Shown one piece after another: positions 8,735 to 16,678 of a DNA stretch of 64,000 nt. The notes under the pieces were generated by a model. That model did not search any database. It saw only the letters and a program-made list of their open reading frames with translations, and was not told the origin of the DNA. The stretch is taken from the NCBI RefSeq assembly GCF_027484365.1, contig NZ_JAIXTC010000002.1:1-64000 (forward strand), in the 5' to 3' direction. Position 1 is the stretch's first letter; each line of letters starts with the position of its first letter. This stretch comes from Brevundimonas sp. Lineage in GTDB: Bacteria; Pseudomonadota; Alphaproteobacteria; Caulobacterales; Caulobacteraceae. Made by a program: the position numbers and the translations under genes.

Positions 8735-9085
8735 CTACTTTTTGAACGCCGCGACAATCGCGCCCAGCTGCTGCGCCGGGGTCATTCCCGACGCCTCGAC
8801 GTCCCGCAACACCCTTCGCGACGCCGCGTTCAGCGCCACGCCCTCGATCCCGTTCAGCCGCACGGCCGTATCCCGCCCCAGCGTCAGTGTCTCGCGCACC
8901 TTGCCGTTCGCCTGATGGACGGTCAGCACTCCGCCCTGACGCGCCAGCGCCCGCTTCGCCGCCGCCACGGCCTCGGCCCGGGTCGGGAAGAACGAGCCGC
9001 CTGTCGCCCCCTCGCGCACCGCCCACCGGCCGTCGACTTTCGCGACGGCGACGGACCCGGAATGGCGCGTTGAGCTTTTTGGCAT
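8735..9085 (-). CDS. DUF2188 protein with VbhA-like antitoxin tail
   Basis: A 116-residue protein from the ATG at 9085. Residues 5-65 match DUF2188 (VDGRWAVREGA, then FFPTRAEAVAAAKRALARQGG, then NGKVRE). Residues 73-116 resemble the C-terminal part of VbhA-type Fic antitoxins: IEGVALNAASRRVLRDVEASG followed by a helix. The Glu-Gly of IEG is where VbhA-like proteins insert the inhibitory glutamate into the Fic site, but the Ser/Thr usually four residues before it is a Leu, so the motif is imperfect. Its TAG is directly followed, in the same frame, by the Fic gene, which fits an antitoxin-first operon. The antitoxin role is inferred from similarity and position. Confidence 0.6.
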   Translation of the reverse strand: MPKSSTRHSGSVAVAKVDGRWAVREGATGGSFFPTRAEAVAAAKRALARQGGVLTVHQANGKVRETLTLGRDTAVRLNGIEGVALNAASRRVLRDVEASGMTPAQQLGAIVAAFKK

Positions 9086-9100
9086 GATCGGGAGTCTATC

Positions 9101-9316
9101 ATGGAACAGGACAGCGCCAAGACGCTGCGTCCGCCCGCCCCCCTGCGCGGTCTCGACCTGACCAGCGCCGACGGCCGCTGCGGCATCAAGACCCTCCTGG
9201 CCGAGATCGAGCGCCTCTCCCCCGGCGTCATCCTGCAACAGGCGGCGGGCATCCAGATCCGGCGTCCGGGCTGCGTCACCCTCGCCGACCACCGCGACCG
9301 TGCCCAGGCGTCCTAA
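9101..9316 (+). CDS. small protein carrying repeat copy 2, unknown
   Basis: A 71-residue frame whose ATG is preceded at six bases by GGGAG, a better start signal than the copy-1 frame has. From residue 12 on it is nearly identical to the frame at 7885-8130 (GLDLTSADGRCGIKTLLAEIE, VILQQAAGIQ). It is divergent from the antitoxin gene, with only 15 bases between the two start codons, so the two would share a regulatory region. No known family. Its reading frame is also recognisable in the decayed third repeat, which weakly favours protein coding. Confidence 0.45.
   Translation: MEQDSAKTLRPPAPLRGLDLTSADGRCGIKTLLAEIERLSPGVILQQAAGIQIRRPGCVTLADHRDRAQAS
9136..9304 (+). repeat. 169-bp direct repeat, copy 2
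   Basis: Same length and orientation as 7953-8121 with three substitutions. It starts inside the small frame 9101-9316 and ends just before that frame's stop. With copy 1 it brackets the Fic/antitoxin operon. Confidence 0.9.
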
Positions 9317-9332
9317 GGGCGAAGAGCGGATC

Positions 9333-9566
9333 ATGTACCTGCGCCAGTCCCATTTCCGGGAGGAGGCGGGCGGCGGCCCCCTCCATGCGATGGTCCAGTG
9401 GGACGACGGCCTCAACGGCCGCGAGGCCTTCCTCAACCCCGGCCACTACCCCCCGTTCGAGGGCCCCGGCGCCGGGTTCCGCCTGATCCGCCACAAGAAG
9501 GGGTCCTATAGTTTCATCGAGCGGGTCGCGGACAAGGGCGGGGCGGCGTGGCGGGGGGAGGGGTGA
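9333..9566 (+). CDS. small hypothetical protein
   Basis: A 77-residue frame from ATG at 9333 (a GTG at 9300 would add 11 residues and overlap the previous frame). The sequence is not the arginine/proline-rich kind expected of a chance frame in this GC-rich DNA: it has mixed composition with aromatic residues (MYLRQSHFREEAGG, AMVQWDDGLNGREAFLNPGHYPPFEG, GSYSFIERVAD). No family recognised. It lies between repeat copies 2 and 3. Confidence 0.4.
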   Translation: MYLRQSHFREEAGGGPLHAMVQWDDGLNGREAFLNPGHYPPFEGPGAGFRLIRHKKGSYSFIERVADKGGAAWRGEG

Positions 9567-9578
9567 TCGGGGGCGGGG

Positions 9579-9682
9579 GCCACTACGGCGTTCGGGGCCT
9601 CCTGGTCGGGATCGAGTGCCTCTTCCCGGGCGCCATCCTGCAACAAGCGGTGGGGATCCAGCTCAGACGGCTGGGATGCGAG
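9579..9682 (+). repeat. decayed third copy of the 169-bp repeat
   Basis: About 104 bases align with the middle of the repeat, around the segment encoding ILQQA-GIQLRRLGC, but with some twenty substitutions scattered over all codon positions. It marks the left edge of the AT-richer island that follows. Confidence 0.7.
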
Positions 9683-9783
9683 CTCCGAGGGTTGAACCAA
9701 TCTATGGCAACCTCTACCGTGGCGAAGCTTGAGCTTGACTGATCAACCATGGGTGGATTTAGGTCGTTCGTGTTCAGAGAGGC

Positions 9784-11256
9784 GTGACCAGTACGATGTT
9801 TACGATCCTCCATTTGTCGGACCTACATCGGTCACCCGATGAACCGGTCGACAATGTCTCTCTCCTGGCATCCCTCGTGAACGATCTAGATCGAGCGAGA
9901 AGGGAGACGCCGCCTTGCCCGCCGCCTGACGCAATCATTGTGAGCGGTGATATCATTCAAGGGGCCAGAATTGCCCAGAAGGGCTGGGCGACCGCCGTCC
10001 GAGAGCAATATGACGTGGCGGAAGCCTTCCTCGGCTCCTTGGCGGACACTTTTTTGGACGGTGACCGCAGTCGGCTGATCCTAATCCCCGGCAATCATGA
10101 TGTGTGCTGGAATACCGCTTTTGAAGCGATGGAGGAGGTTCACTACGATCCCGCAAATCAAACAATCCGAAGTCAGCTCAACTCGCCAGAAAGTACCTAT
10201 AGGTGGGATTGGTCCAAGCTGAAACTCTACAGAATTCAAGACTTAAAACGGTATGATCAACGGCTGGGGGCGTATTGGTCATTTGTTGAGCGCTTCTACG
10301 CCGGAGCTAACCTTGCTCACTCAATTGATCCGAACCGAGGCTATCAGCTTTTTGAGCTCAACGAAGGACGCATTGTGGTGGCGGCTTTCGATTCAACCCA
10401 CCAAAATGACTGCTACGCTTATGCGGGGGCATTCTCGCCGAGCGCTGCGGGTAGTGCATTTCTTAAGTTGCGAGACCTGACAAGGTCGGCCGATCTGAAA
10501 ATCGCAGTCTGGCATCACAGCGTCCAAGGACCGCCAAACAGTAACGATTATATGGACGTCGGGCAGGTCCACGCATTAGTGGGGCACGGGTTCCAGCTAG
10601 GCTTGCATGGCCATCAGCACATCGCGGCTGAGGCAGCCTACTATGTCCATCGCGCAGAAGCGCAGAAGATGGCCGTGATTAGCGCAGGAAGTCTCTGCGC
10701 AGGTTCACGCGAACTGCCGCGTGGTGTTAATCGCCAGTACAACGTCATTGTGGTGGATGACGACCACGCAAGCGCTCGCCTGCATGTCCGCGAAATGGGT
10801 GAAGGTGCTCACTTCGCGTCCAAGCGGAGTGGAGCCTTCTTAGAGGGTTTCATTCGGGTGGATTGGCAGCCACCTCTCGATTTGGCCGGGAGGCCTGTTG
10901 ACGTGGCGGAGGATTCCGAACGCCGCGCCGTGGACGAGGCCGAGAACGCGTTGAACAGTGGCGATCCTTTGGGGGCGCTTAGGGTGCTTGAGACCGTTGC
11001 GCTGCTGCCCGCCTCCTACGCCCGCGCACTGGCGTTGCGCGCTGCTGTAGCTCTCGATGATCACGATGCCGTAGCAAGGATTATCGATAGCCCCGCTAGT
11101 GTTACAGAGGCAGTTCAGCTCGTAAGTTCATTTGAACGGCTTGGTAGATTGCCAGAAGCGTTGCTTCTTCTTGAAAATTTGCCTGACATAGACATTTCAA
11201 CAAAACGCGCACTTCAAGATCGCATCGAGATCAAGCTTCGGATCAAAACAACATGA
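9784..11256 (+). CDS. calcineurin-like metallophosphoesterase with helical C-terminal region
   Basis: About 490 residues from GTG at 9784 (ATG at 9796 is the alternative). The N-terminal two thirds is a complete binuclear metallophosphoesterase: DLH (Asp13, His15), GD (Asp56), GNHD (Asn104-Asp106), a metal His at 244/245 (WHH) and GHQH (276-279). Residues from about 365 on form paired helices resembling TPR-type repeats (ENALNSGDPLGALRVLE, SFERLGRLPEALLLLE). Cytoplasmic; no signal peptide. The stop overlaps the next gene's start as ATGA, so the two are translationally coupled. Base composition is visibly AT-richer than the flanks and the codons are atypical, indicating horizontal transfer. 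The substrate could be nucleic acid, a nucleotide or a phosphoprotein; nothing decides. Possibly part of a defence system (inference). Confidence 0.85.
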   Translation: MTSTMFTILHLSDLHRSPDEPVDNVSLLASLVNDLDRARRETPPCPPPDAIIVSGDIIQGARIAQKGWATAVREQYDVAEAFLGSLADTFLDGDRSRLILIPGNHDVCWNTAFEAMEEVHYDPANQTIRSQLNSPESTYRWDWSKLKLYRIQDLKRYDQRLGAYWSFVERFYAGANLAHSIDPNRGYQLFELNEGRIVVAAFDSTHQNDCYAYAGAFSPSAAGSAFLKLRDLTRSADLKIAVWHHSVQGPPNSNDYMDVGQVHALVGHGFQLGLHGHQHIAAEAAYYVHRAEAQKMAVISAGSLCAGSRELPRGVNRQYNVIVVDDDHASARLHVREMGEGAHFASKRSGAFLEGFIRVDWQPPLDLAGRPVDVAEDSERRAVDEAENALNSGDPLGALRVLETVALLPASYARALALRAAVALDDHDAVARIIDSPASVTEAVQLVSSFERLGRLPEALLLLENLPDIDISTKRALQDRIEIKLRIKTT

Positions 11257-13625
11257 CCAACACGGAATTGATCCCATTCAAAGTCGAGACGCAACGCGTG
11301 CTCGAATTATTCGCAACGCAAATATATCACTCTCCGCTAGCCCTACTACGGGAGAATACTCAGAACGCTTTTGATGCAATTCGACTAAGATTACACGACG
11401 GCCAAGACTTCAAACCCAAGATAGATATAACGATTTCTCCGACTGAAATTGTTGTAGAAGACAACGGCCTCGGTATGACCGAGGAAGATCTTAAGCAGCA
11501 TTTCTGGCAAGCTGGCAGCAGCAGCAAAAATACGGCAGAGGCGCGCGCTGCAGGCGTTGTAGGAACCTTCGGTATCGGTGCCATGGCGAGTTTCGGCATA
11601 GCTGATGCCGTGACGGTGGAGACTGAGAGTGCGCTCAACGGCGAGCGGCGTAGAAGTCATGCTGAGAAGGCCAAACTGTCTCTAACGGAGAACTGTGTTG
11701 AGCTCGCAGACGAGTTGCCGACGGGCTTTCCAGGAACCCGTGTCGTGGCGCACGTACGCGCAGGCGAAACAGTCAATGTTCAGCAGGCTCGGGATTATAT
11801 CTCGGATTTCGTCGCCTTGGTCGATCTCCCGGTACTGATCAATGGCGAGCTTGTAAGTCAGAAGCCTATTGAGTCGGCGGTTCCGGTCGTCCCGGAGACT
11901 TGGCGTCTCGCGGAGGACGGTCGCGCAATTGGGCAGCATCTCGTGGCGAATGTGCTTTTTGTACTTTCGAACAACGCGGAGATTTGGCTGAAACTCACGG
12001 AGATGACTTGGCAAGGCGCGCCGCTCACGGGACAGATCGTCTTACGTAGCGGAACAAATGCGCTGCGCACCTTTCGAAGTGGCTTTGGATTAGCGACTGT
12101 ATCCGTGAACTCCGCGTATCAATTTGGCGGTGTTGTCGATCTATTGAACCTTCAGCCGACTGCAGGACGTGAGGCCATCACGGTGGATGGCGTGCAAATG
12201 CTCCAGTCAATCATGGTTGATATTGATCGATTTACATCCGAAGTTCTTAGCAATCGAGAAGAGTGCGACTCTAGTACGCCTTTTATGAGCTGGGTATCGC
12301 GCCATGGCCGGGTGGACCTAATGGGGCGCCTGAAGGCTACCATCACACCTGGGGATCGCATTTCTCTTGCAGAGCTTCAAATTAGGACCGCGCAGACTCC
12401 CATACTTTATTATCAGGGAACAGATCAGGGTATTGTTAAACAACACGCTACCGATGAGCGACCCGTTCTTGTGTTAGCGCGTGGGAACCCGCGCCGACAA
12501 TGTGAACAACTCTACATACAGTCGTTTGTGAAAACGGCATCAATATCTGACAAGCCGATAGCCAATAAAAAGAAGCCGTTTAAAGACCTTTCCACCGCAG
12601 AGAGTGCGCTGGCTTGGCGGCTCGAAACAATTTTGGACGCCGACTATTTTGTAAAGGCCAAAGTGGCTTTTGCCAGCATCACTCATAACCTTCCCATCTT
12701 GGCCGAGAAGAACGGAAATCAAATACAGGTTATTTTGGATCCCGAATCTCAGTCAGTCCGGATGCTACTTGAAGTTTATGATAGAGATTTTGCCGTATTT
12801 GGCGGGCTAGCAAAAGATTTTGTCAGGAATATCGTATTTCAACGCATAGCTGATTATGTCCCGAGTAGTACAAGACAGGGGGCAGAGGCATTTCTTTCGG
12901 CAATCCGAAAAACGAGGGAATTGTTTGAATACGGCGATCTTGATTTGGGAAGTCTGCCGCAGATTTGGGAAGACCAAGAGCAAGGCCGGATCACGTTGGA
13001 TGAAGCGGTTCAACGCTCACGTATCGCAGCGCGGACAAATGTCCAGTTCATCGACGCCGGGACGGCTGTGCGCGCCAGCCAAGTTGTAGGAGATGTAATC
13101 GAGAATGAACACGCTCTACAGATAGCAGAGGGTGGCAGTACGGTAGAATCTTCTCACTCTGTCGATTTTGAATCTGCGCCAGCCATAACTCGTGTCGAGA
13201 AGGAAACGAGTGCCAAGCTTCTCATAATCGATGACAGCGAGCCTGCTTTGCGAGGTTATCGATGCTTCCTTGCGTTGTCAGATCGAGCCAGAGAGGAAAT
13301 GGGCGAGTTCTTTTTGCAGCCCCATAAAACATCGATTGTTTGGGGTGGGCAAAAGACGCTCTTCATATTTCTCCATCACTCAGGTGAGTTTGGACTTTAC
13401 TATGATCTCCAAACGCGTGAAGCGATCGACGCTAATGCGGGTGGCGGACCCTTTCCAACAGCGACTATCGTCCTCAAGAACGCGATCTATATCCCGATCC
13501 CCGACGCTATTCGCGACAGTTTCGTTCCGATCCAAGGTGAACGAAAGCGGTTCGAAGTTCGGGCCGATATCATCCGAACAGAATCGTCCGAGACGAGGGG
13601 GCGGTTAAGCGGGCCCGCCGCCTAG
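11253..13625 (+). CDS. Hsp90-like (GHKL) ATPase, partner of the phosphoesterase
   Basis: A 790-residue protein. The N-terminal domain has all Bergerat-fold motifs in HtpG-like form: LLRENTQNAFDAIR (Glu34, Asn38, Asp41), VEDNGLGM (Asp70), and GTFGIGAMASFGIAD (104-118), closest in style to the HtpG G-x-FG-x-G loop. A middle region to about residue 370 is compatible with an S5-like/Hsp90 middle domain. The remaining 400 residues, ending in a beta-rich segment (TSIVWGGQKTLFIFLHHSG, then AIYIPIPDAIRDSF), match nothing I know. It is too long and divergent to be HtpG itself. Coupled by ATGA overlap to the phosphoesterase gene. AT-rich like its partner until the last ten codons, where the composition becomes GC-rich; its stop shares CTAG with polA. 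Confidence 0.8.
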   Translation: MTNTELIPFKVETQRVLELFATQIYHSPLALLRENTQNAFDAIRLRLHDGQDFKPKIDITISPTEIVVEDNGLGMTEEDLKQHFWQAGSSSKNTAEARAAGVVGTFGIGAMASFGIADAVTVETESALNGERRRSHAEKAKLSLTENCVELADELPTGFPGTRVVAHVRAGETVNVQQARDYISDFVALVDLPVLINGELVSQKPIESAVPVVPETWRLAEDGRAIGQHLVANVLFVLSNNAEIWLKLTEMTWQGAPLTGQIVLRSGTNALRTFRSGFGLATVSVNSAYQFGGVVDLLNLQPTAGREAITVDGVQMLQSIMVDIDRFTSEVLSNREECDSSTPFMSWVSRHGRVDLMGRLKATITPGDRISLAELQIRTAQTPILYYQGTDQGIVKQHATDERPVLVLARGNPRRQCEQLYIQSFVKTASISDKPIANKKKPFKDLSTAESALAWRLETILDADYFVKAKVAFASITHNLPILAEKNGNQIQVILDPESQSVRMLLEVYDRDFAVFGGLAKDFVRNIVFQRIADYVPSSTRQGAEAFLSAIRKTRELFEYGDLDLGSLPQIWEDQEQGRITLDEAVQRSRIAARTNVQFIDAGTAVRASQVVGDVIENEHALQIAEGGSTVESSHSVDFESAPAITRVEKETSAKLLIIDDSEPALRGYRCFLALSDRAREEMGEFFLQPHKTSIVWGGQKTLFIFLHHSGEFGLYYDLQTREAIDANAGGGPFPTATIVLKNAIYIPIPDAIRDSFVPIQGERKRFEVRADIIRTESSETRGRLSGPAA

Positions 13626-16555
13626 TGCGCCTCATCCCAGTTCTTCGCCGCTCTCGCCTCCACCACCAGCGGCACCGACAGCGCCACGGCGGGTTCCGCC
13701 GCCCCCTCCATGACCCGGCGGATGACGGGGATGGCGGTCTCGGCCAGGGCGTCCGGGCATTCGAAGACCAGTTCGTCGTGGACCTGGAGCAGCATCTTGA
13801 CCTCCGACAGTCCGGCCGCCTCCAGCGCTGAGGGCATGCGGATCATGGCGCGGCGGATGATGTCGGCGGCGGCGCCCTGGATCGGGGCGTTGATGGCGGC
13901 GCGCTCGCCGAACTGGCGTTCGGCGCCCGATTTGGAATGGATGGCCGGGATGTGGATGCGGCGGCCGAAGACGGTGGAGACGAACCCCGCCTGGCGGACC
14001 TCGGCCTTGGTCGCGTCCATATAGTCGCGGATGCCGGGGAAGCGTTCGAAATAGGTCTTGATATAGGCGCCGGCCTCGCCCTGGTCGATGTTCAGCTGGG
14101 CGGCCAGGCCGAAGGCCGAGATGCCGTAGACGATGCCGAAGTTGATGGCCTTGGCGCGGCGGCGGGTCTCGGGGTCCATCTGGTCGACGGGGACGCCGAA
14201 CATCTCCGACGCCGTGGCCGTGTGGATGTCGATCCCGGCCTTGAAGGCGCGTTTCAGCTCGGGGATGTCGCCGATATGGGCCAGCAGCCGCAGCTCGATC
14301 TGGGAATAGTCGGCGCTGATCAGGACGTGGCCGTCGCGGGCGATGAAGGCTTGGCGGATCTGGCGGCCCGTCTCGGTGCGGATCGGGATGTTCTGCAGAT
14401 TGGGGTCGGAGGAGGCGAGGCGCCCCGTCGTCGCCGCCGCCAGCTGGTAACTGGTGTGGACCCGGTCGGTGGCCTCGTCCATCGCCGCGACAAGCGCGTC
14501 CGTATAGGTGCCCTTGAGCTTGGACAGCTGGCGCCAGTCGAGGATGGCGCGGGGCAGGGGGTGGGTCTCGGCGAGGGTTTCGAGGGTGGCGGCGCCGGTC
14601 TCCCACTGGCCCGAGGCGGTCTTCTTGCCGCCGGGCAGGTTGAGCTCGCCGAACAGCAGTTCGCCTATCTGTTTGGGACTCGAGATCGCGAAGGGGCGGC
14701 CGGCGATCTCGTGGGCCTGGGTCTCCAGCTCGGCCATGCGCAGCCCGAACTCCGACGACAGGCGGCGCAGGCGGGCGGGGTCGACGCGGATGCCCTCCAG
14801 CTCCATGTCGGCGAGGACCGCGGGCAGGGGCCGTTCCAGGGTCTCATAGACGGTGGCCAACCCTTCCGCCGCCAGCCGGGGTTTGAGCAGGCGCCACAGT
14901 CTCAGGGTTACGTCCGCGTCCTCGGCGGCGTAGGCGGTCGCCGGTTTCAGCGCGACATGTTTGAAGGATTTCTGGGACTTGCCTGTGCCGGCGACCGATT
15001 TGAACGGGATCGGGTCGTGGCCCAGATGGAGCCTCGACAGCTCATCCATCCCGTGTCCGTGCAGCCCGCCCTCCAGGACGTAGGAGATCAGCATGGTGTC
15101 GTCGGTCGGGGCGACGCGGATGCCCCTGCGGGCCATGACGGCCAGGTCGTATTTGCCGTTCTGGGTGACCTTCAGGACGGAGGGGTCCTCCAGCAGGGTC
15201 TTCAGTCGCGCCAGAACCGTGGCCTTGTCGAGCTGGTTCAGGGGCTCGCGCGTCTCGACCGCATCTCCGAAGTCCAGTCCGCCCCCGCCCGCCACCGGCT
15301 CATGCTCATGCGTCAGCGGAATATAGCAGGCGTCGTTCGGCCCGATCGCCAGGCTGACCCCGCACAGCCCTGCATGCGTCGCCGACAGGGCGTCCGTCTC
15401 GGTATCGAACCCGACCACCCCCGCCTCGCTCGCCCGCGCCAGGAAGGCGTCGAGCGCCTCCAGCGCCTGGATGCAGAGGTAGGCGTCGTGGTCGACCGCC
15501 TGTTTCTCGATCCCCTCCGGAATCGCCTGCGGCGCATAGCGGGGCGAGATGACCGGGGCGGTCAGGGGTGCGGGGCGGGGCGGGGCGAAGGCCGAGCCGT
15601 CGTGTCCCTCCAGCCGGCCGTCGCCGACCCGACGCAGCAGCGAGCGGAACTCCATCGTCTCGAGGAAGTCGGCCAGGATCGCCGGATCGGGATCGCGGAC
15701 CCTGAAGTCGTCGATCGGCTCGGGCGCGGGGGCGTCGCAGGTCAGGCGGACCAGCTGGCGGCTGAGCAGGATCTGATCGCGGAAATTGATCAGGGTCTCG
15801 CGCCGCTTCGGCTGTTTGATCTCGCCCGCCCGTTCCAGAAGCGTGTCGAGGTCGCCGTACTCGTCCAGCAGCTGGGCCGCCGTCTTCGGGCCGATGCCGG
15901 GGGCGCCGGGGACGTTGTCGACGCTGTCGCCGATCAGGGCCTGGAGGTCGATCATCTTGTCCGGCGTGACGCCGAACTTCTCCATCACCGCCTCCTCGGC
16001 CAGACGGCGATCCTTCATCGGGTCCCACATGACGACCGAGGGACCGATCAGTTGCATCAGGTCCTTGTCGGACGAGACGATGACGCACTCCCCGCCCGCG
16101 TCCCGCACCTTGCAGGCATAGGTGGCGATCAGGTCGTCGGCCTCATAGCCTGGCAGTTCAACGCAGTGGACGCCGAACGCCGCCGTCGCCTGCCGCACCA
16201 GCGGGAACTGGGGAACCAGATCCTCGGGCGCCGGCGGACGATGGGCCTTGTACTGGTCGTAGAGGTCGTTGCGGAACGTCTTCTCCGAGTGATCGAAGAT
16301 GGCCGCCAGGTGGGTCGGGCCGTCGGCGCCCTTCATGTCCTTCAACAGCTTCCACAGCATGTTGCAGTAGCCCTGGACCGCGCCCACCGGCAGGCCGTCG
16401 GACTTGCGCGTCAGCGGCGGCAGGGCGTGGTAGGCGCGGAAGATGTAGGCCGAAGCGTCGATCAGCCACAGCCGGACGGGAGGGCCGTCCTGGGTCAGGG
16501 GTTGATCGGTCTGCGGGGCGTCGGCGGCTTCGGGCGCGAGGTCGGCATCGGACAT
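13622..16555 (-). CDS. polA: DNA polymerase I
   Basis: 977 residues from the ATG at 16555, giving the expected MSDADLAP opening (an ATG at 16567 and open frame beyond are less likely). It has all three domains: the 5'-3' nuclease (WLIDASAYIFRAYHALPP, then GYEADDLIATYA, SSDKDLMQLI and DNVPGAPGIGPKTA), a 3'-5' exonuclease with its catalytic acids preserved (VVGFDTETDALS), and the polymerase with motif A DYSQIELRLLAHIG, motif B RRRAKAINFGIVYG and motif C QVHDELVFE. It fills gaps and removes RNA primers in replication and repair. It converges on the phosphoesterase/ATPase island with no spacer at all: the two stop codons overlap on CTAG. Confidence 0.97.
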   Translation of the reverse strand: MSDADLAPEAADAPQTDQPLTQDGPPVRLWLIDASAYIFRAYHALPPLTRKSDGLPVGAVQGYCNMLWKLLKDMKGADGPTHLAAIFDHSEKTFRNDLYDQYKAHRPPAPEDLVPQFPLVRQATAAFGVHCVELPGYEADDLIATYACKVRDAGGECVIVSSDKDLMQLIGPSVVMWDPMKDRRLAEEAVMEKFGVTPDKMIDLQALIGDSVDNVPGAPGIGPKTAAQLLDEYGDLDTLLERAGEIKQPKRRETLINFRDQILLSRQLVRLTCDAPAPEPIDDFRVRDPDPAILADFLETMEFRSLLRRVGDGRLEGHDGSAFAPPRPAPLTAPVISPRYAPQAIPEGIEKQAVDHDAYLCIQALEALDAFLARASEAGVVGFDTETDALSATHAGLCGVSLAIGPNDACYIPLTHEHEPVAGGGGLDFGDAVETREPLNQLDKATVLARLKTLLEDPSVLKVTQNGKYDLAVMARRGIRVAPTDDTMLISYVLEGGLHGHGMDELSRLHLGHDPIPFKSVAGTGKSQKSFKHVALKPATAYAAEDADVTLRLWRLLKPRLAAEGLATVYETLERPLPAVLADMELEGIRVDPARLRRLSSEFGLRMAELETQAHEIAGRPFAISSPKQIGELLFGELNLPGGKKTASGQWETGAATLETLAETHPLPRAILDWRQLSKLKGTYTDALVAAMDEATDRVHTSYQLAAATTGRLASSDPNLQNIPIRTETGRQIRQAFIARDGHVLISADYSQIELRLLAHIGDIPELKRAFKAGIDIHTATASEMFGVPVDQMDPETRRRAKAINFGIVYGISAFGLAAQLNIDQGEAGAYIKTYFERFPGIRDYMDATKAEVRQAGFVSTVFGRRIHIPAIHSKSGAERQFGERAAINAPIQGAAADIIRRAMIRMPSALEAAGLSEVKMLLQVHDELVFECPDALAETAIPVIRRVMEGAAEPAVALSVPLVVEARAAKNWDEAH

Positions 16556-16678
16556 GGCGGCGAACATAGGCGGCGCGGCCGGGCTCGTCACGATCGGAAA
16601 CCGCCTGATGTGTGAAGCTTGACCGCAGGGTCGCGATGCCGTCGGTTGAGCAGAACCGGGACGTCGGGGAGCGAGGTC

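Noticed and set aside
8135-9085. A single fused antitoxin-Fic protein produced by a sequence error
   Set aside because: The two are in frame, but class I Fic pairs are normally separate genes with the antitoxin first, and both parts have the expected full lengths; kept as two genes with a note.
11253-13625. Housekeeping HtpG chaperone
   Set aside because: Much longer than HtpG, motifs only partly alike, different composition from the chromosome and coupled to a phosphoesterase.
13937-16615. 892-codon open frame antisense to polA
   Set aside because: A by-product of high GC at third codon positions; its sequence is low in complexity (rich in Gly, Arg, Val, Asp) and has no family features, while polA on the other strand is unmistakable.
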